Below, one piece after another: positions 26,798-35,658 of a stretch of DNA of 64,000 bases. Position 1 is the stretch's first letter; each line of letters starts with the position of its first letter. Source of the stretch: Clostridiaceae bacterium Marseille-Q4149. GTDB lineage: Bacteria; Bacillota; Clostridia; Oscillospirales; Oscillospiraceae. The position numbers and the translations under genes were made by a program. The notes beneath the pieces were generated by a model. It searched no databases. It was not told where the DNA came from and saw nothing but the letters and a program-made list of their open reading frames with translations. Where the stretch lies: NCBI GenBank assembly GCA_018228685.1, contig CP073691.1:2170001-2234000 (forward strand), read 5' to 3'.

Positions 26798-28555
26798 TTA
26801 CAGGGTGTATTTCTTCTGATATTCGGCGGAGTACCGGGCGAAGGAGGCGGACTTCATGGCCTTGACGCTGTTGAGGTACTCATGGGTGTCGAAGGAGTCG
26901 GATTCCAGCTCGATCATGGCCACGGCGATGTTGGAGCAGTGGTCCGCCACCCGCTCATAGTTGGTCAGCAGGTCGTTGAAGATAAAGCCCTGGTTCAGGG
27001 TGCACACGCCCTTTTGCAGGCGGTCCACATGGTGCAGCTTCATCTCGTCGCACAGGCCGTCCACGATCTCCTCCAGCGGCTCCACCCGGGAGGCGGCCTC
27101 CAGGTCGCCGGAGACGAAGGCCCCGACGGCCAGGTGCAGGATCTCGGTGATGGCCTGCTCCAGGGTCCGAAGCTCCCGCTCGGCCTCCGGGGAGAACACC
27201 ACGCTTTTGGCGTTGATCTCCCGGGCGGCGTCGCAGATGTTCAGGGCGTGGTCGGAAATGCGCTCAAAGTCGGAGATGGTGTGCAGATACTTGGACACCT
27301 CCTCGCTTTGCCGCTGGGACAGCTCCTTGCCGGTGATCTTCATCAGATAGGTGCCCAGCCGGTCCTCGTAGCGGTCGATGGCGTTTTCGGCATCCTCCAC
27401 TGCCCGGCAGCCCTTGTCGCTGAATTTGTGCACCAGATCCATGGCCCGCAGCAGGTTGTCCATGGCCCGCTGGGCCATGGCGTCGGTGACCTGGCGGCTC
27501 TGTTCCAGGGCCAGGGCCGGGTGCAGCAGGAAGCGCTCCTCCAGCCGGTCCATCTCCTGTTCCTCTCGAACGCTTTCGGGGTTCTCCGGGATCAGCAGGC
27601 ACACGCATTTTTCCAATACTCCGATAAGCGGTGCCAGCACAATGACCGTGGCCAGACGGAACAGGGTGTTCATCAGGGCGATGGACACGGTGGTCATGGT
27701 CATGGTCATGAAATCAAAGTGGGCGATGGCGTTGGCGATATAGAACACCGTGGCCCAGATCACCACGCCCAGCACGTCGATCAGCAGATACACAAAGGCC
27801 GTGCGCTTGCCGCTGACGTTGGCCCCCAGGGCCGACAGCAGCACCGGCACCGCCGCACCGATGGCGATGCCCATGATGATGGGCAGGGCGATCTCAAAGG
27901 TGATGGCCCCGGTGACAGCCAGAGCCTGGAGAATACCCACAGCGGCGCTGGCGCTCTGGATGACGCTGGTGAACAGCAGGCCCGCCAGAATGCCCAGCAG
28001 GGGGTTGGAGAAGGAGGTCAGGGCGTCGATGAACACCTGGCTGTCCCGCAGGGGGGAGACGGCGTCGCTCATGGCGCTCATGCCGTACATCAGCACCGCG
28101 AAGCCCAGCAGGATGTCCCCGATGTGGTGGGTAGAGGGCCGCTTGGCGGCCATGCGCAGGACGATGCCCACCACCGCCACCAGGCCCGTCAGGGTGGCGG
28201 TACTCAGCAGGGTCACCCAGCCGCTGCCGCCGCTGAGACTGCTGAGACAGAGGATCCACCCGGTGACGCTGGTGCCCAGAATGGCGCCCATGACGATGCC
28301 GATGGCCTGGTTTACCTTCATCATGCCGGAGTTGACGAAGCCCACCACCATCACGGAGGTGGCGGAGGAGGACTGGATCACGGCGGTGACGCCGGTGCCC
28401 AGCAGAACCCCCTTCAGCGGTGTGCTGGTCAGCTTATACAGCACCAGCTCCAGCTTGCTTCCGGCGACTTTTTTCAGGCCGTCGCCCATGATGGCCATGC
28501 CGAATAAAAACAGCGCGATGCCGCCTAACAGGCCGATGATCTCGGATGCACCCAT
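26798..28555 (-). CDS. Na/Pi-cotransporter II-related protein with PhoU-like tail
   Basis: The 585-residue protein has an N-terminal membrane half of two Na_Pi_cotrans repeats. Typical sequences are GTGVTAVIQSSSATSVMVVGF and FTSVIQSASAAVGILQAL, the paired QSS/QSA motifs that line the pore. Residues about 340-580 are a PhoU-like helical domain with many Glu/Arg. Start placed at ATG 28555 (GGGAGGGG 9 bp upstream) rather than the ATG two codons earlier. It probably imports phosphate with sodium. It is monocistronic and divergent from the small export gene. Confidence 0.93.
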   Translation of the reverse strand: MGASEIIGLLGGIALFLFGMAIMGDGLKKVAGSKLELVLYKLTSTPLKGVLLGTGVTAVIQSSSATSVMVVGFVNSGMMKVNQAIGIVMGAILGTSVTGWILCLSSLSGGSGWVTLLSTATLTGLVAVVGIVLRMAAKRPSTHHIGDILLGFAVLMYGMSAMSDAVSPLRDSQVFIDALTSFSNPLLGILAGLLFTSVIQSASAAVGILQALAVTGAITFEIALPIIMGIAIGAAVPVLLSALGANVSGKRTAFVYLLIDVLGVVIWATVFYIANAIAHFDFMTMTMTTVSIALMNTLFRLATVIVLAPLIGVLEKCVCLLIPENPESVREEQEMDRLEERFLLHPALALEQSRQVTDAMAQRAMDNLLRAMDLVHKFSDKGCRAVEDAENAIDRYEDRLGTYLMKITGKELSQRQSEEVSKYLHTISDFERISDHALNICDAAREINAKSVVFSPEAERELRTLEQAITEILHLAVGAFVSGDLEAASRVEPLEEIVDGLCDEMKLHHVDRLQKGVCTLNQGFIFNDLLTNYERVADHCSNIAVAMIELESDSFDTHEYLNSVKAMKSASFARYSAEYQKKYTL

Positions 28556-28588
28556 ACGCATTCCCCTCCCAGTATATGTCTATTCTAT

Positions 28589-28618
28589 AGTATAGCAAAT
28601 TCCGGGGAGCCGTGTCGA
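28589..28618 (-). promoter_or_regulatory. Promoter of the phosphate transporter gene
   Basis: On the minus strand, TCGACA (28618-28613), an 18-bp spacer and TATACT (28594-28589). A moderate match 35 bp before the start. Confidence 0.55.
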
Positions 28619-28712
28619 TGGAAAACCCCGCAAAAGAATGGAGAATTGCGGAGAAAAAACGCCGGATTCTTTGTGTATTCCACAAAATCCTTCGGCAAAA
28701 AAATAACAATTC

Positions 28713-28741
28713 TTGCGTATCCCGCCGGGGCGGGGTATACT
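28713..28741 (+). promoter_or_regulatory. Promoter of the small membrane export gene
   Basis: TTGCGT (28713-28718), a 17-bp spacer made mostly of a CCCGCC/GGCGGG palindrome, and TATACT (28736-28741). The palindrome between the hexamers might be an operator. Confidence 0.65.
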
Positions 28742-28792
28742 ATGTTATTATACCATCAATTAGACTGGCTTAACGCTGCAAAAGGAGCCCTT

Positions 28793-29272
28793 ATGTTCAA
28801 GCATTGTCTCATCGTGTTTCTGGTGTCCATGGTGCCCATCATCGAGCTGCGGGGGGCCATCCCCTACGGCGTGGGCTTCGGCCTGCCCCTGTGGCTGACG
28901 TATATCATCGCCATTGTGGGCAATATGCTGCCGGTGCCGCTGATCTATTTCTTTGCCCGGAAGGTGCTGGAGTGGGGCCGGGACAAGCCCGTCATCGGCA
29001 AATTCTTCACCTTCTGCCTGGAAAAGGGCAAAAAGGGCGGCGAAAAGCTCCAGGCCAAGGCAGGCCGGGGCCTGTTCTGGGCGCTGCTGCTGTTTGTGGG
29101 CATCCCCCTGCCCGGCACGGGGGCCTGGACCGGCACCCTGGCCGCCAGCCTGCTGGATATGGACTTCCGCCGCAGCGTGCTGGCCTGCATGGGCGGCGTG
29201 CTGTTGGCCGGGTGCATCATGGGCGCGCTGAGCCTGCTGGGAGTCTCCGCCTTCGGCGCCATCGCCGGATAA
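28793..29272 (+). CDS. Small multidrug export-type membrane protein (COG2426)
   Basis: The 159-residue protein starts at ATG 28793 (AAAGGAG ribosome site). It has the COG2426/Sm_multidrug_ex pattern: VSMVPIIELRGAIPYGVGFG near the N-terminus, FARKVLEWGRDKPVIGKFF in a cytoplasmic loop and FVGIPLPGTGAWTGTLAASL in a later helix, related to the DedA/VTT superfamily re-entrant loops. About four membrane segments. The drug-export name is historical; these may be lipid- or ion-related transporters. It stands alone with its own promoter and terminator. Confidence 0.85.
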   Translation: MFKHCLIVFLVSMVPIIELRGAIPYGVGFGLPLWLTYIIAIVGNMLPVPLIYFFARKVLEWGRDKPVIGKFFTFCLEKGKKGGEKLQAKAGRGLFWALLLFVGIPLPGTGAWTGTLAASLLDMDFRRSVLACMGGVLLAGCIMGALSLLGVSAFGAIAG

Positions 29273-29291
29273 AAAGCAGCATATAAACAGC

Positions 29292-29319
29292 AAAAAGCCC
29301 CCTGCCGGGGGCTTTTTTC
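29292..29319. terminator. Bidirectional terminator
   Basis: AAAAAGCCCCC-TGCC-GGGGGCTTTTTT serves the small export gene (plus) and spoVAE (minus). Confidence 0.92.
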
Positions 29320-29342
29320 GTGCCATCCTCCTGGTGAGCCGC

Positions 29343-29699
29343 TTACCGCTTGTCCCCGGGGCGGAAGATCAGCGCCGCCAGCACCCCGAACACCACCGCG
29401 GCGGCAATGCCCCCGGCGGTGGCCGTCAGCCCCCCGGTCAGAGCGCCCAGCAGTCCCTTTTCCGCCACGGCCTTCGCTACTCCCTTGGCCAGGCAATAGC
29501 CAAAGCCCGTCAGGGGCACCGTGGCTCCGGCGCCGCCCCAGTCCACCAGGGGCTGATACAGCCCCACCGCCTGCAACAGCACCCCCGCCACCACATAGCC
29601 CGTCAGGATCCGGGCGGGGGTCAGCTGGGTCCGGTCGATGAGGATCTGTCCCACGGCGCACAGCAGTCCGCCGCACAAAAACGCGTTCAGATAGGTCAC
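29343..29699 (-). CDS. spoVAE: Stage V sporulation protein AE
   Basis: The 118-residue membrane protein starts at GTG 29699 (GGAGGGGG upstream). It is the SpoVAE/AEb family: LNAFLCGGLLCAVGQILID at the N-terminus, LTPARILTGYVV, and GAGATVPLTGFGYCLAKGV. SpoVA proteins form the channel that loads dipicolinic acid into the forespore and releases it on germination. The start overlaps the spoVAD stop (GTGA). Expression is expected from a forespore sigma-G promoter upstream of spoVAD, which I could not identify with confidence. Confidence 0.95.
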   Translation of the reverse strand: MTYLNAFLCGGLLCAVGQILIDRTQLTPARILTGYVVAGVLLQAVGLYQPLVDWGGAGATVPLTGFGYCLAKGVAKAVAEKGLLGALTGGLTATAGGIAAAVVFGVLAALIFRPGDKR

Positions 29700-30724
29700 T
29701 TTTCCCCCTCCTTCCCGGCGGAAAACACCACCGCGTGGCAGATGCCCGGCACGCTCTCCCCCTGGAAGGAGGAGGTGGGGCTCAATAAGGCCCCGGTGGG
29801 GGCAAACACCAGCCGCCGCCACCGGCCCCGCCGCAGGCCGTCCAGCAGATATCCGTTCAGCACCGCCGCCGAGCAGCCGCAGCCGGAGCCTCCGGCGTGC
29901 ATGTCCTGCTTCTCCAGGTCGTACAGCAGCATTCCGCAATCCTGATAGTTCCGGGACAGGTCCACCCCGTCCCGGCGGAACAGGTCCGTGACGATGGCGT
30001 GGCCCAGGGCCCCCAGGTCCCCGGTGACGATCAGGTCATAGTCCCCGGGGCCGGTTTTCGTCTCCCGGAACAGGGCCGACAGGGTGTCATAGGCGGCGGG
30101 AGCCATGGCGGCCCCCATGTTGTTCACGTCGGTGATGCCCATGTCCACGATTTTCCCGCAGGTCACATGGGTGATATACGGCCCGTCCCCCTGGTCCCCC
30201 AGGATACAGCACCCGGCGGCGGTAGCAGTCCACTGGGCGGTGGGGGTCCGCTGGCTGCCGTAGGGCACCGGCATGCGGTACTGCCGCTCGGCGGTGCAGT
30301 AGTGGGAGCTGGTCATGCAGGCCGCCGTCCGGGCGTGGCCGCCGGAGATCAGCAGGCTCCCCAGGGCCAGGCTCTCCCCCATGGTGGAGCAGGCCCCGTA
30401 CAGGCCGAAAAACGGAATCTGAAAATCCCGCAGGCCGAAGGCGGTGCCGATGCACTGGTTCAGCAGGTCCCCGGCCAGGACGTAGTCCAATTCCGCCGGG
30501 GTCAGCCCGCCCTTTTCCAGGGCCCGGGTCAGGGCCTCCTGCTGCATGGCGGACTCCGCTTGCTCCCAGGTGTCCTTCCCGAAGAAGGAATCCGTGCACA
30601 GCAGGTCAAAATGCCCCGCCAGGGGGCCGTTGGCCTCGAATTTTCCGCCGACGTTGGCATAGGACACCACGCTGGGGGGCCGCAGCAGAGCCACCGTCTG
30701 CCGCCCCAGGCGTCTGGACGTCAT
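29696..30724 (-). CDS. spoVAD: Stage V sporulation protein AD
   Basis: The 342-residue protein has a thiolase-like fold and binds dipicolinic acid. Recognisable parts are DSFFGKDTWEQAESAM, LLNQCIGTAFGLRDFQIPFFGLYGACS and ITDVNNMGAAMAPAA. Start at ATG 30724 (AGAGGTGA). In most spore formers the order is spoVAC-spoVAD-spoVAE; here no spoVAC lies upstream, because the next gene is degV preceded by a terminator. spoVAC must be elsewhere or this is a secondary set. Confidence 0.95.
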   Translation of the reverse strand: MTSRRLGRQTVALLRPPSVVSYANVGGKFEANGPLAGHFDLLCTDSFFGKDTWEQAESAMQQEALTRALEKGGLTPAELDYVLAGDLLNQCIGTAFGLRDFQIPFFGLYGACSTMGESLALGSLLISGGHARTAACMTSSHYCTAERQYRMPVPYGSQRTPTAQWTATAAGCCILGDQGDGPYITHVTCGKIVDMGITDVNNMGAAMAPAAYDTLSALFRETKTGPGDYDLIVTGDLGALGHAIVTDLFRRDGVDLSRNYQDCGMLLYDLEKQDMHAGGSGCGCSAAVLNGYLLDGLRRGRWRRLVFAPTGALLSPTSSFQGESVPGICHAVVFSAGKEGEK

Positions 30725-30775
30725 AAAAATCACCTCTTGTCCATAGTCTGCCGCACCGACGCCTGAATATGCGCA

Positions 30776-30810
30776 AAAACCTCCGCCGGGCGGCGCCCGG
30801 CGGAGGTTTT
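30776..30810 (-). terminator. Terminator of degV
   Basis: A 16-bp stem (AAAACCTCCGCCGGGC / GCCCGGCGGAGGTTTT) has a 3-nt loop, 12 bp past the degV stop on the minus strand. Confidence 0.92.
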
Positions 30811-30821
30811 GTGCTCTTTTT

Positions 30822-31670
30822 TTACTTGCCCACCGCGTGGAAATACAGCGACAGCATACCGGGGCCCACATGGGCGCCGGTCACCGGCTCGTGGGGCACC
30901 AGCAGGATGGGCCCCCGATGGCCCGCCTCCCGCAGCTTGGTCTCCAGCCGCAGGGCCTCGCCGGGGCAGTCCCCGTGGGAGATGCCGATCAGGTCGTCCA
31001 GGTCGATGGCCCGCTCCTTATAGATGCTCACCAGCCGCTCGATGGCCCGCAGCTTGCCCCGGGCCTTGTCGAACAGGACGATCTTGCCCTCCTCGTTGCC
31101 CCGGAGGATGGGCTTGATCTGCAGCAGGGAGCCCACCAGCGCCGACGCACCGGAGATGCGGCCGCCCTTGCGCAGGTACTTCAGGTCGTCCACAGCGAAA
31201 TACTGGCAGTAATTCTGGCAGTACACTGTCATTTTCTCCACCAGCTCGTCCAGGCCCATGCCCTGGCGCACCAGGGAGGAGGCCTTCAGAGCCGGGATCC
31301 CCGCCCCCAGGGACGCGCCCATGCTGTCGATGGGGCAGACCCGGCGCTGGGGATACTGCTCCATCAGCTCGTCCCCGGCCAGCTTGGCCGACCACCAGCT
31401 GCCGCTGATGCCGGCAGAAATGCTGAAATACACCACGTCGTCTCCCTGGGCGATATAAGGCTCAAAGGCCTTCCGGGCGTCGTCCGGGTTCACCATGGAG
31501 GTGCGCACGTCGGCGCCGGAGCGCAGGGCCTCATAATACTCGTGGCCGTCCAGCCCCTCCGGGGCCGGCTGATCGTCAATGGTCAGGGCCATGGGAAGCA
31601 GGTGGATGTTGTATTGCTCCCGCAGCTCGGGGGACAGATTGGCCCCGGAGTCCACAAAGATCTGGATCAT
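30822..31670 (-). CDS. DegV family fatty-acid-binding protein
   Basis: The 282-residue protein starts at ATG 31670 (AAGGAAC ribosome site). It opens with MIQIFVDSGANLSPELREQY and has the DegV two-domain pattern, including YFSISAGISGSWWSAKLA around residue 95, RKGGRISGASALVGSLLQIKP in the middle and HEPVTGAHVGPGML at the C-terminus. DegV/FakB proteins bind a fatty acid and present it to the kinase FakA for phosphorylation. FakA is not in the window. The upstream SGNH hydrolase on the same strand could be a lipid-related partner. Confidence 0.93.
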   Translation of the reverse strand: MIQIFVDSGANLSPELREQYNIHLLPMALTIDDQPAPEGLDGHEYYEALRSGADVRTSMVNPDDARKAFEPYIAQGDDVVYFSISAGISGSWWSAKLAGDELMEQYPQRRVCPIDSMGASLGAGIPALKASSLVRQGMGLDELVEKMTVYCQNYCQYFAVDDLKYLRKGGRISGASALVGSLLQIKPILRGNEEGKIVLFDKARGKLRAIERLVSIYKERAIDLDDLIGISHGDCPGEALRLETKLREAGHRGPILLVPHEPVTGAHVGPGMLSLYFHAVGK

Positions 31671-31708
31671 GATAAAACAGTTCCTTTCAAGATTTTTGCC
31701 CAAGATGC

Positions 31709-32389
31709 TTATATATTCTTCTTTACCCAATCCGCCAGGGTGTCGAACAGCTGCTCATAGCCCGGCATGGTCAGGTGGATGCCGTCGGCGGCAATCAGCT
31801 GGGACAGCCGGTGGTTCCGCAGAAACGTCTGCCGCACCGGGATCAGGGGGATGTTCTCCCGCAGGGCGATCTCCGCCGCCGTGTCGGCGTACAGCTCCTG
31901 GTGGCGATAGATCATCTGAGGCTCCCCCAGCCAGTCCAGAATGCGGTCCCGCCGCAGATTGTCCCGGCACAGGAAGTCCAGATACCGCTCCCCGTCAATG
32001 GGGGGCAGGGTCATCATCACCGGCTGCACCCCGCCCTGGCGCAGGGCGTCCAGGGTCTCATGCAGGGTGTCGGCAAACTCCGGCAGCTCCGTGTTGGGCC
32101 GGTGGTCGGCCTCGGGGTCGGCGTCGATGGCGGCCCAGTCGAAGTCGCTGTCGTTGCCGCCGTAGGACACCAGGGCATACCGGGCCTCCAGGCCCCGGTC
32201 CAGGTCATGCCGCACCAGGCTCAGCCCCTTGCGGATGGTGGCCCCCATTTTCGACCGGTTCACCACCTCCACCAGCTTGGTCTGGTAGCGCTGCATGACT
32301 TCATTGATGTGAAAATGATAGTGAAAATCTCCGTCCGGCACCGTGGCCTTCAGCAGAGAGTCTCCGTAAATATAAATCTTATCCGGCAT
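31709..32389 (-). CDS. SGNH/GDSL-type hydrolase
   Basis: The 226-residue cytoplasmic protein starts at ATG 32389 (GGAGG 8 bp upstream); the ATG five codons earlier overlaps that site. It has the family's block I IYGDSLLKATV with nucleophile S11, block III GGNDSDFDW, and block V DGIHLTMPGY supplying catalytic Asp and His. It is an esterase or acyl hydrolase of unknown substrate. It precedes degV by 38 bp on the same strand and is divergent from the DUF1836 gene. Confidence 0.9.
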   Translation of the reverse strand: MPDKIYIYGDSLLKATVPDGDFHYHFHINEVMQRYQTKLVEVVNRSKMGATIRKGLSLVRHDLDRGLEARYALVSYGGNDSDFDWAAIDADPEADHRPNTELPEFADTLHETLDALRQGGVQPVMMTLPPIDGERYLDFLCRDNLRRDRILDWLGEPQMIYRHQELYADTAAEIALRENIPLIPVRQTFLRNHRLSQLIAADGIHLTMPGYEQLFDTLADWVKKNI

Positions 32390-32469
32390 GGCTATGACCT
32401 CCATCCCTCTTTTTTCCTAATATAGCATATTAGTTCTGGCAAGTCAACCTATTATTTCCCGATTTCTGC

Positions 32470-32498
32470 TTGCGCCCAACCAAATATTCTGATATTAT
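32470..32498 (+). promoter_or_regulatory. Promoter of the DUF1836 gene
   Basis: TTGCGC (32470-32475), a 17-bp spacer and TATTAT (32493-32498), 31 bp before the start codon. Confidence 0.65.
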
Positions 32499-32529
32499 AT
32501 GGAAAAAGGAAACGCCGGAGGAATGCTGT

Positions 32530-33135
32530 ATGCAATATGACAAAGAGCTGATCGCCCACAAGCTGAACCGGTGGGACCGGTTCATCACCGACTACCACCT
32601 GCCGGAGTGGGACGCCATCCCCGATCTGGGGCTGTATATGGACCAGGTGGTGGTGCTGCTGGCCCAGTATCTGAACTTCATCCCGGCCATGCCCGGCGGG
32701 AAGGAAAGCTTTGTCACCTCCTCCACCATCAACAACTATGTGCGGCTGAAGATCATGCCCGCCCCGGTAAAGCGGAAATACTTCCGGGTCCACATCGCCT
32801 ATCTCATCATGATCCTGACCATGAAGCAGAGCATCAGCATCAGCGACGTGCAGAAGATCATCCCGGCGGACATCCCCGAGGAGGAGGTCCGGGCCATATA
32901 TCAGGAGTATTCCGAGAAATTCCGCCACATTGCCCTGTTTTTCAACCAACAGGTCCAGGACGCGGCGGAGGATATCCGCACACCGGACCAGCCCGGCGAG
33001 GCCGCCGTGTCCCGGCTGGTCATCGAAAGCACCCTGATCGCGGGGTTTTCCAAGATCCTGGCGGAGAAGCTCATCCGCCTGTGCGGGGCCGACACCCAGG
33101 AGGTTCTGGCCGCCGAGCAGCCCCCCCAGGCGTAA
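32530..33135 (+). CDS. DUF1836 domain protein
   Basis: The 201-residue protein starts at ATG 32530 (GGAGGAA). The central part (FVTSSTINNYVRLKIMPAP and VKRKYFRVHIAYLIMILTMK) is the DUF1836 signature, an HTH-like region also seen in MerR-related proteins, followed by SISISDVQKII. Function is unknown; a DNA-binding role is plausible from the fold-like pattern. The C-terminal 50 residues are helical. It has its own promoter and is followed by a terminator. Confidence 0.88.
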   Translation: MQYDKELIAHKLNRWDRFITDYHLPEWDAIPDLGLYMDQVVVLLAQYLNFIPAMPGGKESFVTSSTINNYVRLKIMPAPVKRKYFRVHIAYLIMILTMKQSISISDVQKIIPADIPEEEVRAIYQEYSEKFRHIALFFNQQVQDAAEDIRTPDQPGEAAVSRLVIESTLIAGFSKILAEKLIRLCGADTQEVLAAEQPPQA

Positions 33136-33151
33136 GGCTCCTGCGCTTTAC

Positions 33152-33190
33152 AGCCCGCCGCATCCCCTGCCCTTCGGGGCGGGGGCTTTT
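33152..33190 (+). terminator. Terminator of the DUF1836 gene
   Basis: A GC-rich stem-loop with TTCG loop (CCCTGCCC-TTCG-GGGCGGGG core, AGCCC/GGGCT outer pairs) is followed by TTTTTG. Confidence 0.75.
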
Positions 33191-33204
33191 TGTTTTACGC
33201 AGCC

Positions 33205-33395
33205 ATTCCTTGCGGCAGGGCACACGGGCCCTGCCCTACAGTATTCTTTCAATAAACGTTCCGTAGGGCGGGGCCCATATCTGCCCACCGTCGTGCCAGC
33301 CGACTCTCGGCCGCTACCGCGGCCGACAGCCGGGGCACTTCCTCGAAATCGCCTCGCTTCATCCGCCACTGGCGGCGCTTCGGCGATTTACCCGC
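33205..33395. repeat. GC-palindrome spacer repeats
   Basis: Two related units (about 33212-33241 and 33262-33285) contain GGGCACACGGGCCCTGCCCTACAG-like sequence in opposite orientation; close relatives lie at 37029-37110. Next come CGGCCGC-TAC-CGCGGCCG (about 33310-33330) and a stem AAATCGCC / GGCGATTT (about 33350-33392). No gene is visible in this 328-bp gap. Confidence 0.75.
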
Positions 33396-33463
33396 CATTC
33401 CGTCACCGGCAGGCGATCACCCCTTGTATAATCCGGCAGAAAAATGACGAATCGTATTGCTTT

Positions 33464-34849
33464 TTACGCCCGTTCCAGCAGCTTTTCACCGGCCCGGAAG
33501 ATGTCTCCCGCGCCCACGGTGAGGATCAGGTCACCGGGCCGGGCCAGGGAGGCCAGGGTGTCGGCCACCTTGTCCAGGGTGGAGCAATAGATGGCCCCGG
33601 GGATCTTCTCCGCCAGGTCCCGGGAGGAGATGCCCAGGACGTTCTGCTCCCGGGCGGCGTAGATCTCCGCCAGCACCGTCACATCCGGCAGCTGAAGCTC
33701 CCGGACAAAGTCGTCAAACAGCGCCTTGGTGCGGGTGTAGGTGTGGGGCTGGAAGGCGCAGATCACCCGGTCATAGCCCATGGACCGGGCGGTGGTCAGC
33801 AGGGCGTGAAGCTCCGCCGGGTGGTGGGCATAGTCGTCATACACCGCCGCCCCGTGATAGCTGCCCTTGTGCTCGAACCGGCGTCCGGCCCCGTGGAAAT
33901 CCTCCAGGCCCAGGGTGACGGCCTGGCCGGGGATCCCCAGCACATAGGCCGCCGAGGCCGCCGCCAGGGCGTTGAGAATGTTGTGCTTGCCGGGAATGTG
34001 CAGGTCCACATGGGCATACAGCTCCCCGTGGATCATCACGTCGAAGCTGGCGCAGCCGTCGAAAAACGCCACGTCCCGGGCATAGCAGTCCGCCGTCCGG
34101 TCCGCCAGGGAGAAGGTGAACACCGGGTGGCTCAGGCCCGCCACGGCGTCCCGGGCCCCCTGGTCGTCGGCGTTGGCAATGACATAGCCCCGCTGGGGCA
34201 CCAGGTCGGCGAAGGCGTGGAAGGAGTGCTCAATGTCCTTCAGATCCTTGAAAAAGTCCAGGTGGTCCTCTCCCACGTTCAGGATCACCGCCACCGTGGG
34301 AAAGAAGTTCAGAAACGAGTTGCAGTATTCGCAGGATTCCAGGATGATGGTGTTTCCCTTGCCCACCCGATAGCCCGCATGGAGCATGGGCAGGGTGCCG
34401 CCGATCATCACGGTGGGGTCCGCCTGGGCCGCCATGAAGATGTGGGTGGCCATGGAGGTGGTGGTGGTTTTGCCGTGGGTGCCGGAGATGCACAGGGCGT
34501 TTTCATAGTGCTGCATGATAGCGCCCCAGGCCTGGGCCCGCTCATACACGGGGATGCCCCGGGCGATGGCCCCGGCGATCTCGGGATTCTCGTCGTGGAT
34601 GGCGGCGGTGCGGATCACCAGATCGCAGTCCTTCAGGTTTTCCGCCGAGTGGCCGATGGCCACGTCGATGCCCTGGGACCGGAGCTGGCGGACGGTGTCG
34701 CTTTCCGTCATGTCCGAGCCCTGCACCCGCAGGCCCATGCCCAGCAGCACCTCCGCCAGGGGACACATACTCACCCCGCCGATGCCGGCCAGGTGGGCCC
34801 GGACCCCGGGCTTGAGAAAGGTTTTGATATCTATGGTAGGATGCATCAT
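33464..34849 (-). CDS. murC: UDP-N-acetylmuramate--L-alanine ligase
   Basis: The 461-residue Mur ligase adds L-alanine to UDP-MurNAc in peptidoglycan synthesis. The N-terminal Rossmann domain reads VRAHLAGIGGVSMCPLAEVL, the ATP loop is CISGTHGKTTTTSMA, and the C-terminal domain includes VYDDYAHHPAELHALL. Start set at ATG 34849 (GGGAGGGA 7 bp upstream), with ATG 34846 as alternative. It stands alone, divergent from the rqcP cluster. Confidence 0.97.
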   Translation of the reverse strand: MMHPTIDIKTFLKPGVRAHLAGIGGVSMCPLAEVLLGMGLRVQGSDMTESDTVRQLRSQGIDVAIGHSAENLKDCDLVIRTAAIHDENPEIAGAIARGIPVYERAQAWGAIMQHYENALCISGTHGKTTTTSMATHIFMAAQADPTVMIGGTLPMLHAGYRVGKGNTIILESCEYCNSFLNFFPTVAVILNVGEDHLDFFKDLKDIEHSFHAFADLVPQRGYVIANADDQGARDAVAGLSHPVFTFSLADRTADCYARDVAFFDGCASFDVMIHGELYAHVDLHIPGKHNILNALAAASAAYVLGIPGQAVTLGLEDFHGAGRRFEHKGSYHGAAVYDDYAHHPAELHALLTTARSMGYDRVICAFQPHTYTRTKALFDDFVRELQLPDVTVLAEIYAAREQNVLGISSRDLAEKIPGAIYCSTLDKVADTLASLARPGDLILTVGAGDIFRAGEKLLERA

Positions 34850-34945
34850 ATTGGGTCCCTCCCGCATTTGGAAAATTCGTATCCTATATTATACTATACC
34901 CTGCCGGAGTGTGCAACTCACATACCCCACAAAAAATGACTTCTG

Positions 34946-34974
34946 TTGCAAAACCGGGAAATTTCTGCTATAAT
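34946..34974 (+). promoter_or_regulatory. Promoter of the rqcP-yabP-yabQ-divIC cluster
   Basis: TTGCAA (34946-34951), a 17-bp spacer and a perfect TATAAT (34969-34974), 24 bp before rqcP. Confidence 0.85.
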
Positions 34975-34998
34975 GCGGGGCAAAAGGAGGGGATTGCT

Positions 34999-35262
34999 AT
35001 GCGACTGGACAAATATCTGAAGGTATCCCGCCTCATCAAGCGGCGGACGGTGGCCAACGAGGCCTGCGACAATGAGCGGGTCAGCGTCAACGGCCGGGTG
35101 CAGCGGGCGTCCTACGAGGTGAAGCCCGGGGACAAAATTGCCATCCGCTTCGGGGCCAGGACCCTGGAGGTGGAGGTGCTGTCGGTGGCGGACAACGTGG
35201 GCAAGGCCGACGCCGCCGCCATGTACCGGGAAATCGGCGGGACAACTCCGGGACAAAGCTGA
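34999..35262 (+). CDS. rqcP: RqcP, S4-domain ribosome quality control protein
   Basis: The 87-residue S4 RNA-binding protein (Hsp15/YabO family) starts MRLDKYLKVSRLIKRRTVAN and has VSVNGRVQRASYEVKPGD. RqcP helps RqcH add alanine tails to stalled chains on the 50S subunit. Start at ATG 34999 after AAAGGAGGGG. The gene order rqcP-yabP-yabQ-divIC-S1 protein is the same as Bacillus subtilis yabO-yabP-yabQ-divIC-yabR, which supports every assignment in the cluster. Confidence 0.95.
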   Translation: MRLDKYLKVSRLIKRRTVANEACDNERVSVNGRVQRASYEVKPGDKIAIRFGARTLEVEVLSVADNVGKADAAAMYREIGGTTPGQS

Positions 35263-35371
35263 GACAGCCCCGGGACAGACCGGGACAACCGGTATAATTT
35301 TTCCCGCCCTCTCATACACATGGGATATTCGATTGAAATATTCCATTGCTGATATGAGGGGGCGGTTTTTT

Positions 35372-35650
35372 ATGGCGTATGAAACGGGGCAGCAGCTGTA
35401 TCACCGGGTGGAGCTGGAGGGCCGGGACAAGCTGACGGTGTCCGGGGTGGAGGACGTGGAGCGGTTCGACGAGGGCTGCATCGTCATGGCCACCTGCGAG
35501 GGGACCCTGATCGTCACCGGGGAGGGGCTGCACATCGGCAAGCTGAGCCTGGACGGCGGCGAGCTGCAGGTGGACGGCCGGGTGGAGGCCCTGACCTATG
35601 AGGAGCAGCAGGCTCCCCGGGGCTCCTGGCTGACCCGGCTGCTGGGCTGA
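35372..35650 (+). CDS. yabP: Sporulation protein YabP
   Basis: The 92-residue protein starts at ATG 35372; AGGGGG lies 10 bp upstream. It has the YabP/YqfC family core: LTVSGVEDVERFDEGCIVMA and GLHIGKLSLDGGELQVDG. It is needed for normal spore cortex/coat formation in Bacillus. Upstream (35295-35330) the sequence GGTATAATT and CATACACAT, about 13 bp apart, resembles a mother-cell sigma-E promoter, which would give it sporulation expression separate from rqcP; this is tentative. Confidence 0.93.
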   Translation: MAYETGQQLYHRVELEGRDKLTVSGVEDVERFDEGCIVMATCEGTLIVTGEGLHIGKLSLDGGELQVDGRVEALTYEEQQAPRGSWLTRLLG

Positions 35651-35658
35651 GGGGACGG

